A DNA stretch of 64,000 nucleotides from Roseovarius bejariae. Lineage in GTDB: Bacteria; Pseudomonadota; Alphaproteobacteria; Rhodobacterales; Rhodobacteraceae. The DNA is taken from positions 682,402 to 746,401 of the forward strand of contig NZ_SZWE01000001.1 of NCBI RefSeq assembly GCF_009669325.1, given 5' to 3'. Positions 1-9,048 of this stretch are shown here, in pieces. Each line of letters opens with the position of its first letter. Positions within the stretch are counted from its first letter, which is position 1. The notes beneath the pieces were generated by a model. The model was given only the letters and a program-made list of their open reading frames with translations, ran no database searches and had not been told where the DNA came from. Both the position numbers and the translations under genes were made by a program.

Positions 1-872
1 AGCGCGCGCACCCGCCCGATATAGGCCTGCCGTTCGGTGACCGAGATCACCCCGCGCGCGTCCAGCAAGTTGAACAGATGGCTGGCCTTGATACATTGAT
101 CATAGGCCGGGTGTGCCATGACGATGCGTTTGCCGGTTTTAGGGTCTTCATGTTCTTGGCTCAAGATCGCCTCGCACTCCGCCTCGGCCTCCTCGAACTG
201 TTTGAACAGAACATCCGTGTTGGCCACGTCGAAGTTCCAGCGGCTATATTCCTGTTCGGTCTGGCGGAAAACATCGCCATACGACAGGGCAATCGGCGCG
301 TCAGGATCGTTGAAGGGCATGTCCATCACGTGGTCGATGCCCAGAACATACATGGCCAAGCGCTCCAAGCCATAGGTCAGTTCGCCCGACACGGGGTGGC
401 AATCATGCCCGCCGACCTGCTGAAAATAGGTGAACTGGCTGACTTCCATACCGTCGCACCAAACCTCCCAACCAAGACCCCAGGCGCCGAGCGTCGGGCT
501 TTCCCAGTCATCCTCGACAAACCGGATGTCATGCAGGGCGATGTCGATGCCGATGGCCTTGAGGCTGCCAAGGTAAAGCTCTTGCAGGTTCGGCGGGCTG
601 GGTTTGATCAATACTTGGTATTGATAGTAGTGCTGCAACCGGTTGGGGTTTTCGCCGTAACGCCCGTCGGTGGGGCGGCGCGAGGGCTGCACATAGGCCG
701 CGGCCCAAGGTTTCGAGCCCAAGGAACGAAGGGTGGTGGCCGGGTGAAAGGTGCCTGCCCCCACTTCCATGTCATAGGGCTGCATCATGGCGCAGCCCTG
801 TTCGGACCAGTAGGTTTGCAGCCGCAGGATGATCTCCTGAAAGCTGCGGGGTTTTCCGGTTTGTTGTACCAT
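1..872 (-). CDS. glyQ: Glycine--tRNA ligase alpha subunit, partial (3' end outside window)
   Basis: Alpha chain of the bacterial alpha2beta2 glycyl-tRNA synthetase. It holds the class II catalytic core that activates glycine with ATP and charges tRNA-Gly. The reverse translation from the ATG at 870-872 begins [18 protein letters not shown] and stays open for 290 codons to the window edge. It contains the family stretches [13 protein letters not shown] and [15 protein letters not shown] near residues 22-50. The family is about 300 residues long, so only the last few codons are missing. The partner glyS, normally next downstream, would lie beyond position 1. The gene is divergent from the secreted protein at 1039. 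Confidence 0.97.
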   Translation of the reverse strand, partial: MVQQTGKPRSFQEIILRLQTYWSEQGCAMMQPYDMEVGAGTFHPATTLRSLGSKPWAAAYVQPSRRPTDGRYGENPNRLQHYYQYQVLIKPSPPNLQELYLGSLKAIGIDIALHDIRFVEDDWESPTLGAWGLGWEVWCDGMEVSQFTYFQQVGGHDCHPVSGELTYGLERLAMYVLGIDHVMDMPFNDPDAPIALSYGDVFRQTEQEYSRWNFDVANTDVLFKQFEEAEAECEAILSQEHEDPKTGKRIVMAHPAYDQCIKASHLFNLLDARGVISVTERQAYIGRVRA

Positions 873-1038
873 GGGTGTCTCCGGGGCTGGCGCCTGAAAT
901 CGCCGCTCTTACCTACGGCCCAGACCCGGCAGGGTCAATTGCACGACGAATGATAATTTGGGTGCATGCAGCCGCAGATTTGCTAAAAGATTCCGAAACA
1001 AGTCACATTCATCACAAAGGTACGGGCAATTGGGTCAT

Positions 1039-2802
1039 ATGACGCGCATACTAACCGCACTAACACTGGCACTTCTCATGTTGGCCCCTGCGGCACGGGC
1101 CCAGGACGATGGGCTTGCCTGGGTGCAGATCGAGGCGCAACCGAGCCTTGCGCAGGCCCGGGAAAGCATTCGTGGCTACGCTGCCGAATTGCAGGACGTG
1201 AACGGCTTTTCGCTTGGCGGGAACTGGTATGCCATCGCCCTTGGTCCATATACGCGGCAGGATGCCGAGCAGGTCTTGCGCGTGTTGCGCGCCGAAGGGG
1301 TGATCCCGCGCGACAGCTATATCGCCGAAAGCGGGGATTACCGGCAGCAGTTCTGGCCGGTCGGGGCATCGACACTGGCCGATGCCGCGCCCGAGGCGAC
1401 CGAACCCGCGCCCGAGCCGCAAGAACAACCTGACGAAACGACCGAGATTGCGCCAGCACCCGAACCACAGGCCGTGGAACCGGACGAGACCCCGCGCGAG
1501 GCACGGGCAAGTGAGCGCGCATTAAGCCGTGACCAGAGGGCGGAGTTGCAAGAGGCCCTGAAGTGGGCGGGCTTTTACGGTGGGGCCATCGATGCAGCCT
1601 TTGGCCGGGGGACCCGTGGGGCCATGGCCCGCTGGCAAGAGGCGAACGCCTATGAGGCCACCGGCATACTGACCACCCGGCAACGTGCCGATTTGCTGCG
1701 CCAGTACAACGAAATCCTTGAAGGATTGAATTTGCAACTGGTCAGCGATGTGGATGCAGGCATCGAAATGATCCTGCCCACCGGAGTTGTCAGCTTTGAC
1801 AAATACGAACCGCCCTTTGCCCACTACAATGCCTCCGGCGACATTGACGCCAAAGTGCTGTTGATCAGCCAGGAAGGCGATGAGGACACGCTGGCCGGTC
1901 TTTACGACATCATGCAAACGCTTGAGATCGTGCCGGAAACCGGGCCGCGCACCCTGAACCGCCGGGCCTTTACCCTGATTGGCGAGGGCGCTTTGACGAT
2001 TTCGCATACGCAGGCGTGGTTGAAAGATGGGCGGGTCAAGGGCTTTACCCTGATCTGGCCCGCAGGCGACGAGGAACGTCGCACGCGCCTTCTGGGGGAA
2101 ATGCAGGAAAGCTTTACCCGGCTTGACGGGGTGCTTGATCCCTCGGCTGGCCCGGAAACAGAACCCAGCATCGACCTTGTGTCAGGGTTGGAGGTGCGCA
2201 AGCCCAAGCTTTCGCGCTCGGGCTTTTATGTGGACGGTTCGGGCACGGTTGTGACGACCGCCGAGGCGACGCAGGGTTGTGGGAAAATCACCATAGACGA
2301 AGAATACGAGGCCCAAGTGGCCACGGTAAACGAAGACCTCGGCATCGCCGTCTTGCGCCCCACGGAAACACTGGCACCGATGAGTGTGGCCGCATTCCAG
2401 CAGGTCATCCCGCGTCTACAGGCCGATGTGGCCGTAGCGGGCTATTCCTATGGTGGCGTATTGGGGGCGCCGACATTGACCTTCGGCCAATTGGCCGAGT
2501 TGCAAGGCCTGAACGGAGAGGACACCCTGAAACGTCTGGCCCTTGCCGCGCTTGAAGGTGACGCGGGCGGTCCGGTGGTGGATGCTGGGGGGGCCGTATT
2601 GGGTATGCTGCTGCCCAATCGCGCAAAAGGTCGCCAATTGCCGGAGGGGGTCAGCTTTGCCGCCGATGCCGAGGCCGTGCAGCAGGTTTTGCAGGAAGCC
2701 GGCGTTTCGCCCTCGGCCACCAGTGAACAGGATCAGATCGCCCCCGAAGTCCTGACCAATCGCGCCGCGAACATGACGGTGCTGGTCAGTTGCTGGGAGT
2801 GA
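1039..2802 (+). CDS. Secreted SPOR / peptidoglycan-binding / degenerate trypsin-like protein
   Basis: A 587-residue exported protein. I chose the ATG at 1039, not an in-frame one at 958, because it starts directly with a signal peptide (MTRILTALTLALLMLAPAARAQ). An SPOR-like repeat region follows at residues ~25-105, then a Pro/Glu-rich linker, then a PG_binding_1 domain at ~165-225 (LQEALKWAGFYGGAIDAAFG). The C-terminal ~190 residues have a trypsin-like layout. At the His position the sequence reads VVTTAEATQGC (Glu in place of His). The Asp region is NEDLGIAVLRP. The Ser motif reads GDAGGPV instead of GDSGGPV. I infer a cell-wall-associated pseudoprotease. It has its own terminator and no operon partner. 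Confidence 0.85.
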   Translation: MTRILTALTLALLMLAPAARAQDDGLAWVQIEAQPSLAQARESIRGYAAELQDVNGFSLGGNWYAIALGPYTRQDAEQVLRVLRAEGVIPRDSYIAESGDYRQQFWPVGASTLADAAPEATEPAPEPQEQPDETTEIAPAPEPQAVEPDETPREARASERALSRDQRAELQEALKWAGFYGGAIDAAFGRGTRGAMARWQEANAYEATGILTTRQRADLLRQYNEILEGLNLQLVSDVDAGIEMILPTGVVSFDKYEPPFAHYNASGDIDAKVLLISQEGDEDTLAGLYDIMQTLEIVPETGPRTLNRRAFTLIGEGALTISHTQAWLKDGRVKGFTLIWPAGDEERRTRLLGEMQESFTRLDGVLDPSAGPETEPSIDLVSGLEVRKPKLSRSGFYVDGSGTVVTTAEATQGCGKITIDEEYEAQVATVNEDLGIAVLRPTETLAPMSVAAFQQVIPRLQADVAVAGYSYGGVLGAPTLTFGQLAELQGLNGEDTLKRLALAALEGDAGGPVVDAGGAVLGMLLPNRAKGRQLPEGVSFAADAEAVQQVLQEAGVSPSATSEQDQIAPEVLTNRAANMTVLVSCWE

Positions 2803-2840
2803 CGGTGCGCCGTTAACAATTTGCTAAAACCCGATCCATA

Positions 2841-2867
2841 AACGGCCCCGCTCGATGCGGGGCCGTT
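2841..2867 (+). terminator. Rho-independent-type hairpin after the pseudoprotease gene
   Basis: Perfect 11-bp inverted repeat AACGGCCCCGC / GCGGGGCCGTT with a 5-nt loop, starting 38 nt after the stop codon at 2802 and followed by AACATTTTGG. The position and strong GC stem fit a terminator. The T-tract is short. Confidence 0.7.
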
Positions 2868-3071
2868 AACATTTTGGCAAGACTTTATAGCCACTTTGAA
2901 AACCGTCGCCAGAACGGCAAATCCAACAGAACGTTATGGCCCAGATGTGTTCAGCATAGCGAGGGGCCGCCTTGCCTGCCCCGGGCCGAATGCCTTGAAG
3001 AAGGTATAATCCAGTTTCGCAAACAGCGTGGGGGCGCTGCCGGGTGACCGGCCTGTAAACGGAGTTTCATC

Positions 3072-3362
3072 ATGCTCAAATCACCCCGACTCGCCCTTGG
3101 ACTTGCGGCCATCCTGCTGACCGGTGGTGCAAACGCGCAAAACTATATCACCCCGAAGGGATTTCAGAGCCAAACCGCGGCACGCACCACAGCGACACGA
3201 CCAGCTGCGGATCATCAGGGACAGTGGTGGACGCATCCCTTGGGCTGCGAATACTCCCGTGCCGGTTTGCCGGGAGAAACCGTTTGGTACATCATCGTCA
3301 ACACGATGCGGAACGGCTGCCCCCACCGGATCGTGATCGAAAGTCACAGCGGTGTCTACTGA
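3072..3362 (+). CDS. Small secreted protein of unknown function
   Basis: A 96-residue protein with a clear Sec signal peptide (MLKSPRLALGLAAILLTGGANA, cleavage before QNYITP). A Thr/Ala-rich linker is followed by a compact C-terminal half with two cysteines (PLGCEYS and RNGCPHR) that could form a periplasmic disulfide. A ribosome-binding site GGAG lies 7 nt before the ATG. I do not recognise the family. It stands alone behind the 2841 hairpin and converges with the decarboxylase gene; the two stop codons are only 3 nt apart. No function is proposed. Confidence 0.75.
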   Translation: MLKSPRLALGLAAILLTGGANAQNYITPKGFQSQTAARTTATRPAADHQGQWWTHPLGCEYSRAGLPGETVWYIIVNTMRNGCPHRIVIESHSGVY

Positions 3363-3365
3363 CCC

Positions 3366-4934
3366 TCAGTGCAAGCCCGGCGTCATGTGAATAAGCGTCG
3401 GGCGGTCCGCCTTGAAGGCCTGCGCCACCACCTGTGCCAACTCTTCAAGCGAAGACGGGCGCGCGGCATGTGCCCCGTAGGCCCGCGCGACGGCCCCGAA
3501 ATCAGGATTGCGGGCGATCACGGCATTGGGCGCGATCTGCGCGCCGGTCATGCTGTCTTCGATCGCGCCGAGTTTGCCGTTGTCCCAAAGCAGGATCGGC
3601 AAGGACAGCCCCAGCTCGACCGCCGCGCCAAGCTCGGCAATGGTGTACTGGATGCCGTAATCGCCGATGATGCAACAGGTCGGCAAATCGGGCCGCGCCG
3701 TGGCCCCGCCAATGGCCGCAGGAAGGCTATAGCCCAAGGTGCCGAAGCCCGTCGGGTGATGCCATTCCCCCGGCCGGTCCAACGGCCAGCTCTCCAAGGC
3801 GACATAAGCGAACTGCGTCATGTCGGAATAGACCACGGTCCGCTCTGGCAGGCATTGGCGCAACGTATCGGCCACAGGCAGGACATTGGGCGTTTCGGCA
3901 TCGACCTGCGCGCGCCAACGGGTTTTCGCGGCGCGGACCTTTTCCGCATCCCATCCGTTTGTCGGCACATGCCCATCGAGCGCGGCGAGAAGGTGTGCGA
4001 AGAAGTCAGAGGCGGAAGACAAAACCGGCCATTCGCACTCTGGCAGGAAACCACCCGGATCGATATCAACCTGGATCAAGCGCCCACGAATGCCAGCATC
4101 CTCGCGCAGCAGGTCGGATTCGCTCAGTTCGGTTCCCACCAGAACAACGACATCGGCCTGCTCGACAACCGCCTGTGCCTCGGGCCGCGCAAGGTAGCTG
4201 CCATAGTTCAAGGCATAGGGCCCGGAAATTCCGCGCCCTGTCTGGGTTTCGAAGCTCGCCGCGCCAAGCGCCGTCAGGGCCTCACGTGCCGAGGTCGCGC
4301 AATCCCGCGCGCCTCCACCCAGAATAAAAAGCGGGCGCTTGGCCGACAAGATCGCCTCGGTGACGGCAAAATTCGGCGCGCCCTTGCGCTCAGACGACAG
4401 TACCGGGCAAGGACCGGGCGGCGGTGCGAGGGCTTCCAGAACCGAGATCGGGATCTGGATATGCCGGGGGCGCGGTCGCCCGGTGGCCATCTCGGTCAAA
4501 GCGCGGTCGATGAGAATATAGGCCGCCTCGGCGGTGCGGGCCTCTTCGGACCACTCACAAACCGTATCTGCCGCCGCGCGTTGATCCAGCATCTGGTGCA
4601 ACTGGCCGCGGGCGCCCGCCGTTTCATCAAGGCAGGAGGAAATCACCAGCATCGGCACGCTATCGGAATAGGCCTGCCCCATGGGTGTCATGATATTGCA
4701 CAGGCCAGGACCGGTGATCACATAAGCGACCCCCGGTTTGCCGGTGGCGCGGGCATAGCCATCGGCCATGAAACCGGCCCCCTGTTCGTGACGGGCAAGG
4801 ACATGGGTGATGCCGGCCTCTTCGATCCCGCGATAGAGTTCCTGGTTGTGAACACCGGGGATGCCAAAGATCACGTCAACGCCCCGATCTTTCAGCATAT
4901 GCGATATTTGCGCGCCAAGTGGTCTTTGAGTCAT
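3366..4934 (-). CDS. Thiamine-diphosphate-dependent decarboxylase, 5-guanidino-2-oxopentanoate decarboxylase-like
   Basis: A 522-residue member of the acetolactate synthase/benzoylformate decarboxylase superfamily. The N-terminal pyrimidine domain carries the catalytic Glu (LARHEQGAGFMADGYARATG, residues ~47-66). The C-terminal cofactor domain carries the GDx...N diphosphate motif, here IGDYGIQYTIAELG...LLWDN. Overall it resembles AruI-type enzymes of the arginine transaminase route, but related 2-oxo acid decarboxylases cannot be excluded. Two consecutive ATGs occur at 4937 and 4934. GGAGG is 5 nt from the second and only 2 nt from the first, so I chose 4934. Its start overlaps the trkH stop as TGATG, implying translational coupling. 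Confidence 0.85.
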   Translation of the reverse strand: MTQRPLGAQISHMLKDRGVDVIFGIPGVHNQELYRGIEEAGITHVLARHEQGAGFMADGYARATGKPGVAYVITGPGLCNIMTPMGQAYSDSVPMLVISSCLDETAGARGQLHQMLDQRAAADTVCEWSEEARTAEAAYILIDRALTEMATGRPRPRHIQIPISVLEALAPPPGPCPVLSSERKGAPNFAVTEAILSAKRPLFILGGGARDCATSAREALTALGAASFETQTGRGISGPYALNYGSYLARPEAQAVVEQADVVVLVGTELSESDLLREDAGIRGRLIQVDIDPGGFLPECEWPVLSSASDFFAHLLAALDGHVPTNGWDAEKVRAAKTRWRAQVDAETPNVLPVADTLRQCLPERTVVYSDMTQFAYVALESWPLDRPGEWHHPTGFGTLGYSLPAAIGGATARPDLPTCCIIGDYGIQYTIAELGAAVELGLSLPILLWDNGKLGAIEDSMTGAQIAPNAVIARNPDFGAVARAYGAHAARPSSLEELAQVVAQAFKADRPTLIHMTPGLH

Positions 4935-6382
4935 CATGCCCTCCAGAAGCTGATGGTGAAAATCGCGTAGACGGCAAGAAGCTCCAGCCGCCCGAGAAGC
5001 ATCGCCCCGACCAACACCCATTTGGCAGTATCGTTGAGCGAGGCGAAGTTCCCCGCAGGTCCGATAATTTCGCCCAACCCGGGGCCGATATTTCCAAGCG
5101 CCGTGGCTGCCCCCGAGACCGAGGTGACGAAGTCGAGGCCCGTAAACCCAAGAACCACACTGATCACGCCAAGGGTAACGATGAAGAGAACGAAGAACGA
5201 CATAACCGAGTTCAGGACATCATCGGCAATCGGGCGTCCATCGTAACGTGGCGTGAAAACGCCATGCGGTGAATAGATACGTCGCAGTTGTGAGCGGATC
5301 GAGGCAAATAGAATTTGATATCGGAAGATCTTGACGGAACAGGCCGTAGACCCCGCGCAACCGCCAATCAGCCCGATAAAGAAGAACAGGGTCACAGGCA
5401 GCGACCCCCACCCCATGTAATCGACACTCGCATACCCCGTTCCGGAGATGATCGACGTGATGTTGAAAAGCGCCTCACGAAAGGCCTGCTCGGGATGGTG
5501 CGGAAAGACATGAACGAGAAACGCCGCCATACCGAAAACCAACACAAAAATCGTCAGCAAGAAGCCATGAATTTGCGTGTCTTTCCAAAGCGGTTTTGCA
5601 TTGCCGTTCAAAAGCTGGACATACCGCACGAAGGGAAGTGCCGCGAGCGTCATGAAAATGGATGCAACATATTCCGGCGGGCCACTAAAAGTACCGAAAG
5701 AGGCGTCGTAATTTGAGAATCCCCCGGTTGAGACCGTGGTCAGCGCGTGAACAGTCGCATCGAAGGCATGCATGCCGAGCACCATGTAACAAGCAACGCA
5801 AGCCAGCGTTATGCCGAGGTAGATAACTGAAATCTGCGATGCGATCGCACTGGCGCGGGGCAGAATTTTACCCATGGTATCAAAAGCCTCAGAGCGGAAT
5901 ATCTGCATCCCACCGACGCGCAGTTCGGGCAAAAACACCATGGCCACAACGATGATACCCACACCGCCGAGCCATTGCAGGATACCGCGCCAGAGCAAGA
6001 TACCTTTAGGTAATTGCTCCAAGCCCGAAAAGACGGTGGACCCCGTGGTCGTCAGGCCCGACATGGCCTCGAACACGGCGTCGACCATACGCGCCTCGGT
6101 GGCCCCCAGAAGAAATGGGATCGCTCCGAAAAACGGCAGCGCAACCCAAACGCCTGTGGTCAACAAGAAGGTCTGCTGGATGGTCAGCCCTTCGCGAACC
6201 CCGTTGCGACAGGCAAGCGCGACCAGACCACCGATAAGGGTTGTGATGACCGCGCTTTCGGCAAAAACCGGCCAGTGACCTCGCGCTTCGGCGATGTCCA
6301 CCAGCATCGGCAACACCATGGCCACCCCGAGGGCCAGCACCATGAGGCCGATCACATATCCCACGGGGCGCAGATCGATCAT
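4934..6382 (-). CDS. trkH: TrkH-family potassium uptake membrane protein
   Basis: A 482-residue integral membrane K+ translocating subunit. Four selectivity-filter repeats are visible (SGLTTTGST, TVSTGGFSNY, SIISGTGYAS, ALGNIGPGLG), each flanked by membrane helices, as expected of the TrkH/KtrB superfamily. TrkH works with the cytoplasmic NAD-binding protein TrkA, which is not encoded nearby. Length is normal for the family. The gene is followed, with overlapping stop/start, by the TPP decarboxylase. Confidence 0.95.
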   Translation of the reverse strand: MIDLRPVGYVIGLMVLALGVAMVLPMLVDIAEARGHWPVFAESAVITTLIGGLVALACRNGVREGLTIQQTFLLTTGVWVALPFFGAIPFLLGATEARMVDAVFEAMSGLTTTGSTVFSGLEQLPKGILLWRGILQWLGGVGIIVVAMVFLPELRVGGMQIFRSEAFDTMGKILPRASAIASQISVIYLGITLACVACYMVLGMHAFDATVHALTTVSTGGFSNYDASFGTFSGPPEYVASIFMTLAALPFVRYVQLLNGNAKPLWKDTQIHGFLLTIFVLVFGMAAFLVHVFPHHPEQAFREALFNITSIISGTGYASVDYMGWGSLPVTLFFFIGLIGGCAGSTACSVKIFRYQILFASIRSQLRRIYSPHGVFTPRYDGRPIADDVLNSVMSFFVLFIVTLGVISVVLGFTGLDFVTSVSGAATALGNIGPGLGEIIGPAGNFASLNDTAKWVLVGAMLLGRLELLAVYAIFTISFWRA

Positions 6383-6493
6383 GGATGGCAGAGTTGGCCC
6401 GAGGTCAGCCGGGTGTCAAGCGACAGGCGCGACTTGGGACAGAATGGCCATGCAATGTGCTTTTTCCAAGATCGCCTCTCGCAGCGCCGGGCG

Positions 6494-6718
6494 TCATGCG
6501 GGCAGCGTGTCCCCCATGACATAGGGGATAATCTCTTGGCGGGAGATCCCCAGCAGGGCCAATTCCGGGTCTGTCATGGCATGGAGCCGCATGAGCCGCT
6601 CAAAATGCATCCGGCTGAGCATATAACCGTTCATGCCGTGGGCGTGTTCAGCCATGTACAGGTCAAGCGCCTTGCGCCATGTATCGGGGACGAATTCGAT
6701 CTCGATACCTTGTGTCAT
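6494..6718 (-). CDS. Small DUF1127-like protein
   Basis: A 74-residue protein starting MTQGIEIEF; AAGGGG lies just upstream of this ATG. The C-terminal segment (TDPELALLGISRQEIIPYVMGD) matches the DUF1127 pattern of an ELA-x-LGI-x-R-x-x-I helix followed by a short aromatic/acidic tail. It is a clear relative of the neighbour at 6849-7076. Some DUF1127 proteins bind RNA or modulate phosphate, carbon or stress physiology in alphaproteobacteria, but nothing in this sequence fixes a role. Confidence 0.75.
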   Translation of the reverse strand: MTQGIEIEFVPDTWRKALDLYMAEHAHGMNGYMLSRMHFERLMRLHAMTDPELALLGISRQEIIPYVMGDTLPA

Positions 6719-6848
6719 CAGGAACCCCTTCCTTATCGAGGGTGGGCTCCTCCCATGTCGAAACAGTAGCACGAATCGTGCGTAAAATCATGGGGCACGA
6801 CCCGGGCGGCACATGCTGTTGCACTCATGCCGCCCGTAGCGCATGGGA

Positions 6849-7076
6849 TCAGGCGTAAAACAGATCGCGATAGACGTAGTGAACGATCTGTTCGCGCTTC
6901 ACACCGATTTCGGCAAGTTCCGCGTCGGACTTCGCTTCGAGCGCTTCGATCTGGTCGCGGCGCGAAGCGAAATGTGCGTGCGCTTCGAGCGCGCGGGACA
7001 GCGATGTCAGGAAGCTCGCAAAACGGGTGCGCAAACCACGGTCAGTGGTGTGAATGTCTGTGGTCAGTGTCGTCAT
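6849..7076 (-). CDS. DUF1127 domain-containing small protein
   Basis: A 75-residue cytoplasmic protein with an amphipathic N-terminal helix (TRFASFLTSLSRALEAHA) and the conserved DUF1127 tail (KSDAELAEIGVKREQIVHYVYRDLFYA). It shares the tail pattern with the small protein at 6494-6718, suggesting local duplication. Its 5' region at 7077-7170 probably holds the promoter. Members are often strongly expressed and stress-responsive, but the function here is unknown. Confidence 0.85.
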   Translation of the reverse strand: MTTLTTDIHTTDRGLRTRFASFLTSLSRALEAHAHFASRRDQIEALEAKSDAELAEIGVKREQIVHYVYRDLFYA

Positions 7077-7170
7077 TGGAAACCTCGTTGCCTTTGGCTG
7101 CTACGGTTTGGTTTCCTCCCTGACCTCAAACTAGGTCAGCTAGACTGACATGACCATCGTTCATTCGGCA

Positions 7171-7201
7171 AAGCCGGGTTGCACCAAGTGCATCCCGGCT
7201 T
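7171..7201 (-). terminator. Hairpin downstream of the Ala/Lys-rich protein gene
   Basis: Inverted repeat AAGCCGGG-t-TGCAC / GTGCA-t-CCCGGCTT with a 3-nt loop and one internal mismatch. It lies 10 nt after the stop codon of the 7211-7672 gene on the minus strand. There is no marked T-run, so terminator function is inferred from position and stem strength. Confidence 0.55.
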
Positions 7202-7210
7202 GCAAGGCCC

Positions 7211-7672
7211 TCAATTCACTGGGGTTTTCGACTTCGGCGCGACGGCCTTGGAGGGGCCCTCCGGCATCGCCGGGGGCTTGGACGGGGCGCGTGGGCGTTT
7301 GACTTTTTCGGTGGGCTCTTGTGAATCCTCGACGGTGGGCGTTGTCGATTTGGACTTGTGGGCCGCCGGTTCGGTTGTCTTGGCCATCATACCGGGCTTT
7401 TCATTGGCTTCGGCTGAAGGTGTCGTCTTTACCTTGGCCTTGGCGGACTTGGGTGCCTTTGCTTTGGTGACGGGTTTGGCCTTGGCTTTCGGTGCCGGCA
7501 CCTTTTCCGGGGTTTGGACTTGGGCCTTGAGGCCAGTTCCAACGGAAAAAGGATTGGTCTCAATCGCGGCCTGACCGATGACCTGCGCCACGCGCAGATT
7601 GGTTTCCATCATGTACCCGGCCACGCGCCATGCGGCGGCGGATAATTCAAGAGGCGTCGTGACATGTTGCAT
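7211..7672 (-). CDS. Phasin-like N-terminus with a Lys/Ala/Pro-rich tail
   Basis: A 153-residue protein. I chose the ATG at 7672 (MQHVTTPLELSAAAWRVAGY) because AAAGGAG sits 6 nt before it; an in-frame codon at 7690 has no such site. Residues 1-40 form an amphipathic helix reminiscent of phasin/antifreeze-like Roseobacter proteins (MMETNLRVAQVIGQAAIE). Residues ~50-153 are low-complexity, dominated by Lys, Ala and Pro (KAKAKPVTKAKAPKSAKAKVK), like histone H1 tails. It may bind DNA, a polymer granule or another polyanion. The assignment is tentative. Confidence 0.6.
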   Translation of the reverse strand: MQHVTTPLELSAAAWRVAGYMMETNLRVAQVIGQAAIETNPFSVGTGLKAQVQTPEKVPAPKAKAKPVTKAKAPKSAKAKVKTTPSAEANEKPGMMAKTTEPAAHKSKSTTPTVEDSQEPTEKVKRPRAPSKPPAMPEGPSKAVAPKSKTPVN

Positions 7673-7845
7673 GAAAAGCTCCTTTCGCAATGCCTATGCT
7701 GCGGTAGCAAAGCAGTGTAACAAAGGCATAACTAGCGGCCTAATGGACATCCGCACTGTCTTATCACAGAGACAGCACGTCGCCCAACCCGCACGCGAAT
7801 TCAGGCAACCTGCCGAAAAAAGAGGCGTTAGACAGAGGCCAAGGC

Positions 7846-8946
7846 CTATCCTACGTGGAACAATGTTGAGAACAACCGGGGGTCGATGCTGTCCGAGGCG
7901 AAGGTTTCACCTTCGGTCAGAATGCTAACGGCATCGTGGCTGTGCAAGCTTTCCTGATGGCTGGCCACCACGCTGAAATCACCCACCCGTGCGTCTTTCT
8001 GAAGGTGCTCACAGAAAAGCCGGGCCGCATCCTCCACGAAGATCGGATTGGCGGCATTCAATTCCGCAAAGGCTTGCTCATCCTCGCGCTTGACCATGAC
8101 TTGAGTTTCCGTGGGAACGGCCCCCCGGGCCATATCGATGAGATCTTCGAACCACAGGACATCACCTTCAACCACCTCCACCGACAGCCGGGCCACCGAG
8201 CGTTGCGAATGCGGTGTCGCCAATTGGCCGCGTGCCTGACGCGCGTGTTCGCTTAGTTCAAGCGAGCAGGGGCAGGTCGAGGAGTAGACATAATCGATAT
8301 GCATGTACTTGCGGCGCACACCGTTCTTCTCGACCAGTTCAAGCGCGATGTCATAATATTGGAACCCTTCCAGCCCCGAGCGCAGGGATTTCACCTTCAT
8401 CGGGTAGGAAAAACGCATTTGAATCCGGGCATCGATACTATCGAGGTCGGTCATGTAATCGTTGAGCGCGGCCTCGATCACCTCGAAGCTGAAAGTCTTC
8501 TCGGCGTGTTTGTAGAAACTGCGCATGATGCGCGACATGTTGATGCCTTTCTTGTCGGCATCAAGGCTGACCGTCCCCGTGACCGAGGTTTCCAGCGTCA
8601 GATCGCCATTGTCACGGGTGTGAAAACTGATCGGCAGACGGAAATTGGAGATTCCGACATGCTGCAAGTGCCGTCGCGCCCCCCGGATGAGCGAACTGGG
8701 GCCGTTTTGCAGGTCAGGCATCGTGGCCTTATAGGCCGCATCCACCTCGAAATCATGCGGATACTCGCGAGAGAGCGCAGGGTAATTCGATGCCCCCTGC
8801 CCCGGCAAAAGACGTGCCACGGCGGGGTCCAGATCGGCCACCTCTTCAGGGCTGGCCGATTTCGCCCAATTGCGCAGCACGTCAAGCGCCGCCTCGGCCT
8901 CGTCCCGGTCGGGCGATTGCTCAAGATCGGTCGGTCGGATGTTCAT
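7846..8946 (-). CDS. folE2: GTP cyclohydrolase FolE2
   Basis: A 366-residue GTP cyclohydrolase IB, which converts GTP to 7,8-dihydroneopterin triphosphate, the first step of folate (and often queuosine) synthesis. The conserved cysteine region STCPCSLELSEHARQARGQLATPHSQRS is present; the Cys is the metal ligand. The ATG at 8946 is preceded by GAGGGAG with 6-nt spacing. FolE2 enzymes accept metals other than zinc and are often induced by zinc limitation, but I see no obvious Zur palindrome in the 100-bp gap to the MATE gene. Confidence 0.95.
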   Translation of the reverse strand: MNIRPTDLEQSPDRDEAEAALDVLRNWAKSASPEEVADLDPAVARLLPGQGASNYPALSREYPHDFEVDAAYKATMPDLQNGPSSLIRGARRHLQHVGISNFRLPISFHTRDNGDLTLETSVTGTVSLDADKKGINMSRIMRSFYKHAEKTFSFEVIEAALNDYMTDLDSIDARIQMRFSYPMKVKSLRSGLEGFQYYDIALELVEKNGVRRKYMHIDYVYSSTCPCSLELSEHARQARGQLATPHSQRSVARLSVEVVEGDVLWFEDLIDMARGAVPTETQVMVKREDEQAFAELNAANPIFVEDAARLFCEHLQKDARVGDFSVVASHQESLHSHDAVSILTEGETFASDSIDPRLFSTLFHVG

Positions 8947-9048
8947 GGCATGCTCCCTCGTCCGTGCTGCCGCACCTATACATAATGCACGCGGCGCAGA
9001 ATTGCTATTCTCGGTATTGTTTACGCCGAAACCGACGCGACGGATCAC

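Noticed and set aside
3369..4970. Long open frame on the plus strand opposite the TPP decarboxylase
   Set aside because: No recognisable domain and high Arg/Gly content, and the opposite strand encodes a complete conserved enzyme. This is a shadow frame of a GC-rich gene.
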